Below are positions 17,680 through 33,113 of a stretch of 64,000 nt of DNA, piece after piece. The position numbers and the translations under genes are program-made. Source of the DNA: Zoogloea sp. (GTDB taxonomy: Bacteria > Pseudomonadota > Gammaproteobacteria > Burkholderiales > Rhodocyclaceae). Location: positions 1 to 64,000 of the forward strand of contig NZ_JAOAUU010000058.1 in NCBI RefSeq assembly GCF_030157465.1, read 5' to 3'. Position 1 is the stretch's first letter. The number at the start of each line of letters is the position of its first letter. Below the pieces are notes generated by a model. That model had not been told where the DNA came from. It was given only the letters and a program-made list of their open reading frames with translations, and did no database searches.

Positions 17680-19576
17680 CAGTGCTTTCCTCCGCCGAGC
17701 CTTCGGCGCCCGGATCTTCCGGCGCGACACCGGCCGGCAACTTGCCGAGCAGGTAGTAGTCGAGCACCTGACGGGCGATCGGCGCGGCCGACTGGGCGCC
17801 AAAGCCGCCGTTCTCGACGAGCACGGCCAGCGCGATCGTCGGCTTGTCGGCTGGTGCAAAGGCAATGAAGAGAGCGTGGTCGCGCAGGCGCTCGGCGATC
17901 TTCGCCGAATATTTTGCGCCCTTCAGGGAGTACACCTGGGCCGTGCCGGTCTTGCCGGCCGAAACGTAGGGGGCGCCCGCGAAGGCGCGGGCTCCGGTCC
18001 CTTCCCGGTTCACGCCTATCATTCCACGGCGGATGGTTTCCAGGTGCTCAGGCTTGATCGGGATGGTCTTGATCGGCTGGGGTTCGATCATTCGCCGGCT
18101 GCTGTCCTTGGCGCTCTCGATGTATTTCACCAGGTGCGGCTTGAACATCACGCCGCCGGCAGCCACGGTTGCCGTGGCGTGGGCGAGCTGGAGCATGGTG
18201 TAGGCGTTGTAGCCCTGGCCGATGCCGATGGAGATGGTTTCGCCGCCAAACCATTTTTGCTGCTCGGGCTTCTTGAAGCGGCGCTTCTTCCATTCGGGCG
18301 AAGGCAGCACGCCGGAGCTTTCGCCTTCGATGTCGATTCCGGTCCGGCTGCCAAAACCGAACACGCCCATCGTGGACGCGATCAGGTCGATCCCCATGTC
18401 GTTGGCAAGGCGGTAATAGTAGGTGTCGCACGATTGCACGATGGACTTGTACATATCCACGGTGCCGTGGCCGCCAGCCTTGTCGTCGCGGAAGTGGTGG
18501 CCGCCGAAATCAAAGAAGCCAGGATCGGAAATCGCCTGCCCGGGCGTGCGCTTGCCGCTCATCAGCGCTGCCAGCGCCATGAAGGGCTTGAAGGTGGAGC
18601 CCGGCGGATAGGCGCCGTTGAGGGCGCGGTTCACCATCGGGTGATCGGGCGAGGTGTTGAGCTCGTCCCAGTCCTGGGGGGCAATGCCATCGACAAACAG
18701 GTTGGGGTCGAAGGTAGGCAGCGACACCAGCGCCAGCACGCCGCCGCTCCCCGGCTCAATGGCCACAAGGGCACCGCGACGGTTGCCGAAGGCCTTCTCG
18801 ACGACCTCCTGCAGCTTGAGATCGATGGTCAGCACAAGGTTGTTGCCGGGCGTGGCCGGGGTGCGGCGCAGGGCCCGCACGGCACGCCCGCCGGAGTCCA
18901 CCTCGACCTCTTCGAAGCCGGTCAGGCCGTGGAGTTCTCGCTCGTAGCTCTTTTCGAGGCCGGCCTTGCCGATGTGGTCGGTGCCGCGGTAATTGGCGGA
19001 ATCTTCGTTTTCCTCGATACGCTCGAGGTCGCGATCGTTGATGCGGCCGATGTAGCCGATGATGTGGGAGCCGAAGCTGCCCATCGGATAGTCACGAAAC
19101 AGCCGCGCCTTGAGTTCCACGCCGGGAAAGCGGTAACGCTGGGCGATGAAGCGGGCAACCTCCTCGTCGGAGAGCCGGTTGCGGATCGGCAGCGACTCGA
19201 AGCTCTTGCTCTCGTCCATGAGCTTCTTGAGACGCTTGCGGTCCTTGGGCTGGATATCCACCAGCGTCGACAGCGCCTCGATCGTGGCTTCGAGATCGGC
19301 CACCCGCGAAGGGGTGATTTCAAGCGTGTAGGCCGAGTAATTACGCGCCAGCACCGTACCGTTGCGGTCCATGATCAGGCCGCGGTTGGGCACGATGGGC
19401 ACCAGCGAGATGCGGTTGTCCTCGGCGCGCGTCGAGTAATAATCGTAGCGCAGCACCTGAAGATAGAAAAACCGCGCCGCCAGCAGACCGAAACACACCA
19501 GCGCAACAGCGCCCGCCACCGCCAGCCGGCCGCGGAAACGGGCAAGTTCCTGCTCGGGAGTACGCATGACGCTCAT
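17672..19576 (-). CDS. mrdA: Penicillin-binding protein 2 (elongation transpeptidase)
   Basis: About 634 residues from MSVMRTPEQ: one N-terminal membrane helix, a pedestal domain, and a class B transpeptidase with SxxK in GSTFKPF, SCD at the SxN position (QSCDTYYY) and KTG in SAGKTGTAQV. It crosslinks peptidoglycan in the rod complex with RodA, MreB, MreC and MreD. The start could also be Met at 19567; further upstream codons read into mreD's tail region. It couples to rodA by overlap. Confidence 0.95.
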   Translation of the reverse strand: MSVMRTPEQELARFRGRLAVAGAVALVCFGLLAARFFYLQVLRYDYYSTRAEDNRISLVPIVPNRGLIMDRNGTVLARNYSAYTLEITPSRVADLEATIEALSTLVDIQPKDRKRLKKLMDESKSFESLPIRNRLSDEEVARFIAQRYRFPGVELKARLFRDYPMGSFGSHIIGYIGRINDRDLERIEENEDSANYRGTDHIGKAGLEKSYERELHGLTGFEEVEVDSGGRAVRALRRTPATPGNNLVLTIDLKLQEVVEKAFGNRRGALVAIEPGSGGVLALVSLPTFDPNLFVDGIAPQDWDELNTSPDHPMVNRALNGAYPPGSTFKPFMALAALMSGKRTPGQAISDPGFFDFGGHHFRDDKAGGHGTVDMYKSIVQSCDTYYYRLANDMGIDLIASTMGVFGFGSRTGIDIEGESSGVLPSPEWKKRRFKKPEQQKWFGGETISIGIGQGYNAYTMLQLAHATATVAAGGVMFKPHLVKYIESAKDSSRRMIEPQPIKTIPIKPEHLETIRRGMIGVNREGTGARAFAGAPYVSAGKTGTAQVYSLKGAKYSAKIAERLRDHALFIAFAPADKPTIALAVLVENGGFGAQSAAPIARQVLDYYLLGKLPAGVAPEDPGAEGSAEESTGD

Positions 19577-19709
19577 GTCGGGTTGAAGGCTGAAGCGTGA
19601 AGCATGAGAGGGCACGACTGACGCGCCACAAAGCACATCGAAACGGGCTCGCGCGGGTCGAGCACAAGCACGAACGGCTCAGCCTTCAACGAACACCCTT
19701 CGCCGCTCA

Positions 19710-20231
19710 CTAGATCGGCCTGTTCTCGTCCCGCTCCACGGGCCGGTACTGGGGTAGCAGCAGCACGTAATGCAGCGGAATCCACAGCAGCGCTGCAACG
19801 AAGCATCCGAAGAACATCCACCAGCCGGGAAACTCGGCGCCGGCCATCAGGCGCACGACAACCATCAGCACCTGGGACATGAAGAGCAAGGGCAGCACGT
19901 GGAGCGCCTGCTCGACCGGGGTGAACCACATGACCCGACGCGACAGTTCGTTGGCCGCATAAGTGAGCAGCACATAGGCAAAGGCATGCTGCCCCATCGC
20001 CGCTCCGACGCCGATATCGACCAGCAGCCCGAACACGAAGCCCGCGCCGATGCCGATCTTGAGCGGCTCGCGCACGCACCAGAAGGCCAGCACGAGGGCG
20101 ACGAAATCAGGCACCGCCGGCAGGTGGCCGGTGGGAATGTAGTTCAGGAACAGGGCGACGAAGAGGGTCAGATAAACAAACCACATCTTCACCGGGAGCA
20201 GGATGCGGCTCGAGCGGTTGGTCGGTTGCAT
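19710..20231 (-). CDS. mreD: MreD rod-shape-determining membrane protein
   Basis: A 173-residue hydrophobic protein with about five predicted membrane helices, consistent with MreD length. Typical features are the N-terminal helix after a short basic leader and the GLLVDIGVGAAMGQHAFAYV segment. It links MreC and the PBP2/RodA machinery. It begins three bases after mreC ends. About 130 bases separate its stop from mrdA. Confidence 0.92.
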   Translation of the reverse strand: MQPTNRSSRILLPVKMWFVYLTLFVALFLNYIPTGHLPAVPDFVALVLAFWCVREPLKIGIGAGFVFGLLVDIGVGAAMGQHAFAYVLLTYAANELSRRVMWFTPVEQALHVLPLLFMSQVLMVVVRLMAGAEFPGWWMFFGCFVAALLWIPLHYVLLLPQYRPVERDENRPI

Positions 20232-20234
20232 GGC

Positions 20235-21158
20235 TTACTCCTTGCCGGCTCTGGCCTTGCGGCCCTTGCCCGACTTGCCCTTGTTGATCAGCTCGGGCTC
20301 GGGCGGCCGCGGCGGCAGGCTTTCCCGCTGCCCCAGCACCAGCACGTGGCTGAACTGCTCGACACCTGCGGCCGGCAGGCAGGGGATGCGGGCGAAGGTC
20401 TGGGCCTGATCGCGCTCCACCCGGGCCACGGTCGCCACCGGCAGGCCGGCCAGGAAGACACCATCGAGGCCGGAGGTGACGACCTTGTCGCCAGGCTGGA
20501 TGTCGGCGTTGGCCGCGAGATAACGCAGCTCCATCAGGCCGTTGCCGGAGCCGAACAGCACCGCCCGCAGGCCGCTGCGCACGATCATCACCGGAATGGC
20601 CTGGTCCTTGTCGGTCAGGAGGGTCAGCTCGGACTGCATCGGGAAGACCCGGGTGATCTGGCCGATCACGCCAGCGTCATCCACCACGGCCTGCCCGGCC
20701 TCGATGCCGGCCTGGGCGCCCTTGTCGAGGATGACCGTGCGCGAGAACGGATCCTTGGCGGTGTACATGATTTCGGCCACCACCGACTTCACCGCCTGCC
20801 GCTCCCGCGCGTCGAGCAGCGCCCGCAGGTGACGGTTCTCCTGCTCGATCTGGTCGAGGCGCAGCAGGCGCTCGGCGCCCTGGAGCTGGCGGGCCTTGAG
20901 ATCCTTGTTCTCGATCTGCAGGCGGACCAGCGAGGCGAAATAATTGGACGCGTTGCGAACGAAATCCGCCGGCGTGGCGGCCGCCATCTGCAGCGGATAG
21001 GCAAGCACCGACAACCCCTGGCGAAAGGCATCCAGGTAGCGCAGGTTCAGGTCGCTCACCAGCAGCCCGAGGGAGACGATCACGAAAAAGACGAGCTTGG
21101 CCAGCGGCGCAGGCCCGCGTTTGAAGAAGGGAGGAGTCGAATGGCCGACCATTGGCAC
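20235..21158 (-). CDS. mreC: MreC rod-shape-determining protein
   Basis: A 307-residue protein with one N-terminal membrane helix (LVFFVIVSLGLLV), a coiled coil at about 65-110 and the periplasmic beta-domain pair (VILDKGAQAGIEAGQAVVDD, then GDKVVTSGLDGVFLAGLPVA). A Pro-rich, Lys-rich tail (about 275-307) extends past the usual end. MreC activates PBP2 in the elongasome. Confidence 0.94.
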   Translation of the reverse strand: MPMVGHSTPPFFKRGPAPLAKLVFFVIVSLGLLVSDLNLRYLDAFRQGLSVLAYPLQMAAATPADFVRNASNYFASLVRLQIENKDLKARQLQGAERLLRLDQIEQENRHLRALLDARERQAVKSVVAEIMYTAKDPFSRTVILDKGAQAGIEAGQAVVDDAGVIGQITRVFPMQSELTLLTDKDQAIPVMIVRSGLRAVLFGSGNGLMELRYLAANADIQPGDKVVTSGLDGVFLAGLPVATVARVERDQAQTFARIPCLPAAGVEQFSHVLVLGQRESLPPRPPEPELINKGKSGKGRKARAGKE

Positions 21159-21264
21159 GCCGATCAGCTACGGTAAACGACCGCGCCCGGGACAAGCCCG
21201 GGTCGCTGGCGTACGCGATGGAACGGAAGGTTCAACGCGTGCGCCCTGGCCGTAAAGCCGACGC

Positions 21265-22377
<1,113 letters not shown>

Positions 22378-22416
22378 CTACAAACCTTTGTCGTTTAAGC
22401 AACTTTGTAAATTGCC

Positions 22417-22704
22417 ATGTCACTTTCCCTCGACGAAGTCCGCCATATCGCCAAGCTCTCCCGCCTCGAACTCGCCGACGGAGAGCTTGATGCAACGCTG
22501 GCCAAACTCAACGGAATTTTCGGCCTGATCGAAGAAATGCAGGCGGTCGATACCGACGGGGTCGAGCCGATGAGCCACCCCCAGGAACTCGCCCAGCGCC
22601 TGCGCGCCGACGTGGTCGGCGAAACCGACCGCCGCGCCGCTTACCAGGCCATCGCCCCGCAGACCGAAGCCGGCTTGTACCTCGTACCCAAGGTCATCGA
22701 GTAA
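22417..22704 (+). CDS. gatC: GatC subunit of Asp-tRNA(Asn)/Glu-tRNA(Gln) amidotransferase
   Basis: A 95-residue Gat[15 protein letters not shown] at the N-terminus and the C-terminal LYLVPKVIE. It stabilises the GatA-GatB complex that amidates misacylated tRNAs. It is the first of gatC-gatA-gatB on the plus strand, 76 bases before gatA. Confidence 0.95.
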   Translation: MSLSLDEVRHIAKLSRLELADGELDATLAKLNGIFGLIEEMQAVDTDGVEPMSHPQELAQRLRADVVGETDRRAAYQAIAPQTEAGLYLVPKVIE

Positions 22705-22780
22705 GCCGCAGCCCTCGCTTTGCCATTCCGGCGCCGGCCCCGGCGGGCGCCTCCGTCCCGCTCAATTCGCCTCCTGCACC

Positions 22781-24232
22781 ATGATCGACTCAAGCCTTAA
22801 AGACATCGCTGCCGCCCTCCGCGCGAAAACCGTCTCCGCCGTCGAACTCGCCACCGAGAGCCTGGCCCGCATCGAAGCCGGCAACCCCAGGATCAACGCC
22901 TTCGTCACCGTCGACCGCGATGGCGCCCTGGCCGCCGCCCGGGCCGCCGACACGCGCATCGCCGCCGGCGACGCCGGCCCGCTCACCGGCATTCCGCTGG
23001 CCCACAAGGACGTGTTCTGCACCGAAGGCGTGCTCACCACCTGTGGCTCGAAGATGCTCGCCAACTTCGTGAGCCCCTACGACGCCCACGTGGTCAGCCT
23101 GCTCAAGAACGCCGGCGCGGTGATGGTCGGCAAGACCAACATGGACGAGTTCGCAATGGGCTCCTCCAACGAAAGCTCCCACTTCGGCCCGACCCGCAAC
23201 CCCTGGAACACCACCAAGGTGCCCGGCGGCTCGTCCGGCGGCTCGGCCGCCGCGGTGGCCGCGCGCATGGTGCCGATCGCCACCGGCTCCGACACCGGCG
23301 GCTCGGTGCGCCAGCCGGCATCGCTGTGCGGCATCACGGGCATCAAACCCACCTATGGCACGGTGTCGCGCTTTGGCATGATCGCCTACGCCTCGTCGCT
23401 CGATCAGGGCGGCGCCTTTGCCCGCACGGCCGAAGACTGCGCACAGCTGCTCTCGGCCATGACCGGCCACGATCCGCGCGACTCCACCAGCCTCGAGCGC
23501 AGCTACGATCACTACGGCGCCGATCTCGCCCGCCCGCTGGCCGGCCTGCGCATCGGCCTGCCGAAGGAGTTTTTCGCCGAAGGCATGTCCGACGACGTGC
23601 GCCTTGCCGTGGAGGCGGCCCTTGCCGAATACCGCAAGCTCGGCGCAACCACCGTGGAGGTCAGCCTGCCCAACGCCCGGCTGGCGATTCCCGCCTATTA
23701 CGTGATCGCCCCCGCCGAAGCCAGTTCCAACCTCAGCCGCTTCGACGGCGTGCGCTACGGCCACCGCGCCGCCGAGTACACCGATCTCAACGACATGTAC
23801 TGCAAGAGCCGCAGCCAGGGCTTCGGCGCCGAAGTGCAGCGCCGCATCCTGGTGGGCACTTACGTGCTCTCGCATGGCTACTACGACGCCTACTACATCA
23901 AGGCCCAAAAGCTGCGCCGCCTGATCGCCCAGGATTTTGCCGCCGCCCTCGAGCAATGCGACGTGATCGCCGGCCCGACCAACCCGACCGTGGCCTACGG
24001 CATCGGCGAAAAGAGCAGCGATCCGGTCCAGATGTATCTGGGCGACATCTACACCGTGGCGGTAAACCTCGCCGGCCTGCCCGGCCTGTCGCACCCGGCC
24101 GGTTTCGGCAAGGACGGCCTGCCGGTCGGCCTGCAGCTCATCGGAAACTACTTCACCGAAGCCCGCCTGCTGAACACCGCCCACCAGTTCCAGCAGGCCA
24201 CCGACTGGCACAGCCGGGCACCGGTCTTCTGA
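22781..24232 (+). CDS. gatA: GatA amidase subunit of aminoacyl-tRNA amidotransferase
   Basis: A 483-residue amidase-signature enzyme with the Ser-cisSer-Lys triad: Lys in LAHKDVF, cis-Ser/Ser in the glycine/serine-rich [15 protein letters not shown] and [12 protein letters not shown]. It releases ammonia from glutamine for tRNA amidation. A small lipoprotein gene is inserted between it and gatB, beginning five bases after its stop. Confidence 0.97.
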   Translation: MIDSSLKDIAAALRAKTVSAVELATESLARIEAGNPRINAFVTVDRDGALAAARAADTRIAAGDAGPLTGIPLAHKDVFCTEGVLTTCGSKMLANFVSPYDAHVVSLLKNAGAVMVGKTNMDEFAMGSSNESSHFGPTRNPWNTTKVPGGSSGGSAAAVAARMVPIATGSDTGGSVRQPASLCGITGIKPTYGTVSRFGMIAYASSLDQGGAFARTAEDCAQLLSAMTGHDPRDSTSLERSYDHYGADLARPLAGLRIGLPKEFFAEGMSDDVRLAVEAALAEYRKLGATTVEVSLPNARLAIPAYYVIAPAEASSNLSRFDGVRYGHRAAEYTDLNDMYCKSRSQGFGAEVQRRILVGTYVLSHGYYDAYYIKAQKLRRLIAQDFAAALEQCDVIAGPTNPTVAYGIGEKSSDPVQMYLGDIYTVAVNLAGLPGLSHPAGFGKDGLPVGLQLIGNYFTEARLLNTAHQFQQATDWHSRAPVF

Positions 24233-24237
24233 GCGCC

Positions 24238-24744
24238 ATGAAGCACGTACTTCGCATCGGCCTGGCCACGGCGCTGCTCGCCCTTTCCGGCTGTTCGGTC
24301 GTCGACACGATCCGCCCCGCCACCCGCGAGGGCGGCATCATCGAGCGCCCGGCCGGCAGCCCGGCCAGCAGTCCGAGCGGCCGCCTCAAACCCATGCCGC
24401 TGCGCACCTTTTCGCTGAGCACCCAGTGCCGCTTCAAGGACGAAGCCGGCAATTTCGGTTCGGCCACCGTGGATGTCGTCAATTCGAAGGTGAATGCCTT
24501 CAAGGCCGAACTCACCATGCCCAAACGCGGCACCTGCCGCTTTGATCTCGCCCAGTTCCGCCAGACCCAGGCCCTGCCGTCCATCGAACTCACCGGCGCC
24601 CGCGACTGCCGCGTGCACATGTGGGATCAGGGCGAGCAGGTCACCGTAGCCTTCGCCAACTGCCACCATTTGTGCTCCCCCGCCAGCGCCCAGGATTACG
24701 TCTGGCCCCTGCTGATCGACAAGGCCACCGGCCAGTGCGACTGA
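24238..24744 (+). CDS. Putative lipoprotein of unknown function inside gatCAB
   Basis: A 168-residue protein with a signal peptide and lipobox (LLALSGC, Cys19). The mature region has a Pro/Ser-rich spacer and then about 110 residues with several cysteines (STQCRFKDEAGNFG, KRGTCRFDL, ARDCRVHMWD, NCHHLC, ATGQCD) that could form disulfides in the periplasm. I do not recognise the family. It is tightly spaced between gatA and gatB (5 and 25 bases), so it is co-transcribed with a cytoplasmic tRNA amidotransferase for no obvious functional reason. Confidence 0.8.
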   Translation: MKHVLRIGLATALLALSGCSVVDTIRPATREGGIIERPAGSPASSPSGRLKPMPLRTFSLSTQCRFKDEAGNFGSATVDVVNSKVNAFKAELTMPKRGTCRFDLAQFRQTQALPSIELTGARDCRVHMWDQGEQVTVAFANCHHLCSPASAQDYVWPLLIDKATGQCD

Positions 24745-24769
24745 TCGCCCCAACATCTAGAGAACAACC

Positions 24770-26230
24770 ATGAGCAGAACCGACTGGGAAGTCGTCATCG
24801 GGCTGGAAGTACATACCCAGCTCAATACGCAATCCAAAATTTTCTCCAGCGCCAGCATCGCCTTCGGCGCCGAACCCAACGTGCAGGCCTGCGGCGTGGA
24901 TATCGCGCTGCCCGGCGTGCTGCCGGTGCTCAACAAGGGCGCCGTCGAGCGGGCCATCCGCTTCGGCCTCTCGGTGGGTGCAAGCATCGCGCCGAAGAGC
25001 GTCTTCGCCCGCAAGAACTACTTCTACCCCGACCTCCCCAAGGGCTACCAGATCAGCCAGTTCGAACTGCCCGTCGTGGTCGGCGGCGCGCTGAACCTGC
25101 TGGTGCCGGACGGCAAGGGCGGCGCCTACGAAAAGCGCGTCAACCTCACCCGCGCCCACCTCGAAGAGGACGCCGGCAAGAGCCTGCACGAGGATTTCCA
25201 CGGCATGACCGGCATCGACCTCAACCGCGCCGGCACGCCGCTGCTCGAGATCGTCTCCGAGCCCGACATGCGCTCGTCCGCCGAGGCCGTGGCCTACGCC
25301 AAGCAGCTGCATTCGCTGGTGCGCTGGATCGACATCTGCGATGGCAACATGCAGGAAGGCTCCTTCCGCTGCGACGCCAACGTGTCCGTGCGCCCGCGCG
25401 GCCAGGAACAATTCGGCACCCGCCGCGAGATCAAGAACCTCAACAGCTTCCGCTTCCTGCAGCAGGCCATCGACTACGAAATCCAGTGGCAGATCGACCT
25501 CATCGAAGATGGCGGCAAGGTTCAGCAGGCCACCGTGCTGTTCGACCCCGACAGCGGCGAAACCCGCGCCATGCGCAGCAAGGAAGACGCCCACGACTAC
25601 CGCTACTTCCCCGACCCCGACCTGCTGCCGCTGGTGATCTCGGACGAGTGGGTGGAACGCGTGCGGGGCGAGCTGCCAGAGCTGCCGGTGGCGCTGTCGG
25701 CGCGCTTCCAGGGTGAATACGGCCTGTCGGCCTACGACGCCACCACCCTCACCGCCAGCCGCGACATGGCCCGCTTCTACCTCGACACCGTGGCCGCCAC
25801 CGGCACCGCCAACGCCAAGACCTGCGCCAACTGGGTCATGGGCGATCTGGCCGGCCGGCTCAACAAGGCCGAACTCGACATCACCGCCTCGCCGGTCAGC
25901 GCCGTGCAACTGGCCGGGCTGGTGGCGCGCATCGCCGACAACACCATCTCCAACGCCATCGCCAAGAAGGTTTTCGAGGCGCTCTGGAACGGCGAGGGTG
26001 AATCCGCCGACGCGATCATCGAAGCCCAGGGCCTCAAGCAGGTCACCGACAGCGGTGCCATCGAGGCGATCATCGACGAAGTCCTGGCGGCCAACCAGAA
26101 GTCGGTCGAGGAATTCCGCGCCGGCAAGGAAAAGGCCTTCAACGCCCTGGTCGGCCAGTGCATGAAGGCCTCGAAGGGCAAGGCCAACCCGGCGCAGGTC
26201 AACGAGATCCTGAAGAAGAAGCTGGGCTGA
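24770..26230 (+). CDS. gatB: GatB subunit of Asp-tRNA(Asn)/Glu-tRNA(Gln) amidotransferase
   Basis: A 486-residue GatB: N-terminal [18 protein letters not shown], the kinase-like core with [16 protein letters not shown] and [27 protein letters not shown], and a C-terminal helical YqeY-like tail ending NEILKKKLG. It activates and transamidates the tRNA-bound residue. It is followed by a strong terminator hairpin. Confidence 0.98.
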   Translation: MSRTDWEVVIGLEVHTQLNTQSKIFSSASIAFGAEPNVQACGVDIALPGVLPVLNKGAVERAIRFGLSVGASIAPKSVFARKNYFYPDLPKGYQISQFELPVVVGGALNLLVPDGKGGAYEKRVNLTRAHLEEDAGKSLHEDFHGMTGIDLNRAGTPLLEIVSEPDMRSSAEAVAYAKQLHSLVRWIDICDGNMQEGSFRCDANVSVRPRGQEQFGTRREIKNLNSFRFLQQAIDYEIQWQIDLIEDGGKVQQATVLFDPDSGETRAMRSKEDAHDYRYFPDPDLLPLVISDEWVERVRGELPELPVALSARFQGEYGLSAYDATTLTASRDMARFYLDTVAATGTANAKTCANWVMGDLAGRLNKAELDITASPVSAVQLAGLVARIADNTISNAIAKKVFEALWNGEGESADAIIEAQGLKQVTDSGAIEAIIDEVLAANQKSVEEFRAGKEKAFNALVGQCMKASKGKANPAQVNEILKKKLG

Positions 26231-26239
26231 GGCCTTCAG

Positions 26240-26273
26240 AAACGGTTCATGCCGACGCCGGCATGGACCGTTT
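26240..26273. terminator. Strong hairpin terminator between gatB and the hybrid kinase
   Basis: Arms AAACGGTTCATGCCG and CGGCATGGACCGTTT pair over 15 positions (one G-T wobble) around a four-base loop, followed by TTT on the plus strand and preceded by AAA, so it can act in both directions between the convergent genes. Confidence 0.85.
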
Positions 26274-26309
26274 CGTTCCTGACGCGCCGGATCAACGCCG
26301 GCCCGCCCA

Positions 26310-31505
<5,196 letters not shown>

Positions 31506-31699
31506 CTATCCAGCGGATACGAAAATGCAATAAACAAGAGGAAAGATGTTAAGCCCAAGCGGCCGGCTTTCCAGTGCTTTGTATCGCCGCAACCACAATA
31601 CGGTATCGAATGGCGCGCACATTTTCGTTCGCGCCCCCTTGCCAAACGGGTTGCGGGTTTCCATGATGAAGGAACAACATGAATAAAGGAGACACCACC

Positions 31700-31834
31700 A
31701 TGATGCGCAGGATCGCTTTTGTTTTCGCTCTTTCCCTCGGCTTCGCCGCAGGCGCCCAGGCCTGTGGTGAAAATGGTGCCAAGAACGGCAAGCCGGACAT
31801 CAGCAAGCCAGCCAGCCCGAAGCCCGCCGTCTGA
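31700..31834 (+). CDS. 44-residue secreted peptide of unknown function
   Basis: The frame MMRRIAFVFALSLGFAAGAQ is a clear Sec signal peptide with cleavage likely after AQA, leaving a mature peptide of about 22 residues with one Cys (CGENGAKNGK) and a Lys/Pro/Ser tail ending KPASPKPAV. AAAGGAGA at 31685-31692, seven bases upstream, is an excellent ribosome site and decides this start over an ATG at 31679. A hairpin follows the stop. No family recognised. Confidence 0.65.
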   Translation: MMRRIAFVFALSLGFAAGAQACGENGAKNGKPDISKPASPKPAV

Positions 31835-31836
31835 TC

Positions 31837-31881
31837 CACAAAAAGGGGCGCTGCAGCGCCCGTGCAGTGATCGCTTTTGTG
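31837..31881 (+). terminator. Nested hairpin after the secreted peptide gene
   Basis: A 16-bp perfect palindrome, GGGCGCTGCAGCGCCC (31846-31861), lies within outer arms CACAAAA (31837-31843) and TTTTGTG (31875-31881). It starts three bases after the stop codon and ends 35 bases before the CBS gene. It lacks a clean U-tract, so partial termination or mRNA stabilisation is as likely as full termination. Confidence 0.45.
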
Positions 31882-31915
31882 CTCCATCCATCAGAAAAGC
31901 CTCAAGGAGATACCG

Positions 31916-32350
31916 ATGCCCAACAGAACCCTGCGCCAGGTCGTTGAAGGCCAGACCGTCGTTTCCGCCCTGGCCGATACCACCGTACGTGCTGCCGCCA
32001 TCACGATGGCCAGGCACAAGATCGGGGCCATTCTCGTCGTGGACGACCAGGGCCGGCTCGCCGGCCTGTTCACCGAGCGCGACGTGCTCAACCGGGTCGT
32101 CGCCCAAGGCCTCGACCCTGACAGCACGCAACTCTCGACCGTCATGACCGCCGACCTGCAGACCGCCAGCCCCGACAAGCCCCTGGCGCATGCTCTGCAC
32201 ATGATGTTCGAGGGCGGCTTCCGCCACGTGCCGGTGGTGGAAGACGGCCGGCCGGTCGGCATGGTGTCGGCGCGCAACGCTCTCGGCCTTGAAATCCAGC
32301 AGTTCGAAAAGGAACTCGAGGACCGCGACCACATCGCCGAAATTCTTTGA
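31916..32350 (+). CDS. CBS-domain-pair protein
   Basis: A 144-residue protein made of two CBS motifs (VRAAAITMARHKIGAILVVD...GLFTERDVLNRVV and ALHMMFEGGFRHVPVVEDGR...MVSARNAL), probably an adenosine-nucleotide sensor; such stand-alone CBS proteins have varied or unknown roles. The start at 31916 has AAGGAGA at 31904-31910. It is separated from ribE by a terminator. Confidence 0.9.
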   Translation: MPNRTLRQVVEGQTVVSALADTTVRAAAITMARHKIGAILVVDDQGRLAGLFTERDVLNRVVAQGLDPDSTQLSTVMTADLQTASPDKPLAHALHMMFEGGFRHVPVVEDGRPVGMVSARNALGLEIQQFEKELEDRDHIAEIL

Positions 32351-32372
32351 TCCACCGCCTCCACAGCACAGC

Positions 32373-32397
32373 GGAAAGCCCCCTCGCGGGGCTTTCC
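32373..32397 (+). terminator. Terminator hairpin after the CBS gene
   Basis: GGAAAGCCCC and GGGGCTTTCC form a perfect 10-bp stem around CTCGC, 22 bases after the CBS gene stop, followed by CGCTTT. The U-tract is short. Confidence 0.7.
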
Positions 32398-32492
32398 CGC
32401 TTTACGGCAGCGGCCCGCCTGCCCCGCACAAACCGCCAGCCGCAGGCCGAAATCGCCTAAAATCGCGTTTTCCCTCGATAAGCCCCCATCCC

Positions 32493-33113
32493 ATGTTCTC
32501 CGGAATCGTTGCCGCTACCGGCCGCATCCTGAGCGTGACGCCCCTTGAAGACGGTGTGCGCCTCGCAGTGGATGTCGGCACCCTTGATCTCGACGACGTC
32601 CAGCTCGGTGACAGCATCGCCAACAACGGCGTGTGCCTCACCGTCATCGCCCGCGATGGCAACACCGTCCATTTCGACGTCTCGCGCGAAACCCTCAACT
32701 GCACCGTCGGCCTTGCCGAGCCCGGCGAGGTCAACCTCGAAAAAGCCCTGCGCCTGGCCGACCGGCTCGGCGGCCACCTGGTCACCGGCCACGTGGACGG
32801 CATCGGCGAAGTCCGGAAATTCGATGCCATCGGCGAAAGCCACGAACTCGTCATCCGCGCCCCCGCCGCGCTGGCCGGCTACATTGCCCGCAAAGGCTCG
32901 GTCACCATCGACGGCGTCAGCCTCACCGTCAACCGGGTCGACGGCCGCGACTTCTCCATCAACCTGATCCCCCACACCGTCCAGGTCACCACGCTCAAGC
33001 GCCTTGCCGCCGGCAGCACCGTGAACCTCGAAATCGACCTCATCGCCCGCTACGTCGAGCGCATGCAGGCCTGGCGCAACGACGCCACCCGCAACGAAGG
33101 AAGCCCCGCATGA
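32493..33113 (+). CDS. ribE: Riboflavin synthase alpha chain
   Basis: A 206-residue enzyme with two homologous lumazine-binding halves (MFSGIVAATGRI..., then the second repeat from about residue 97, GGHLVTGHVDGIGEV...), as in E. coli RibC. It dismutates two 6,7-dimethyl-8-ribityllumazine molecules to riboflavin. ATGA overlap couples it to ribBA. There is no room for an FMN riboswitch between the CBS terminator and this start. Confidence 0.96.
   Translation: MFSGIVAATGRILSVTPLEDGVRLAVDVGTLDLDDVQLGDSIANNGVCLTVIARDGNTVHFDVSRETLNCTVGLAEPGEVNLEKALRLADRLGGHLVTGHVDGIGEVRKFDAIGESHELVIRAPAALAGYIARKGSVTIDGVSLTVNRVDGRDFSINLIPHTVQVTTLKRLAAGSTVNLEIDLIARYVERMQAWRNDATRNEGSPA

Noticed and set aside
31612-31635. 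GGCGCG/CGCGCC inverted repeat upstream of the secreted peptide
   Set aside because: Six-base arms with a 12-base loop are expected by chance at this G+C content.
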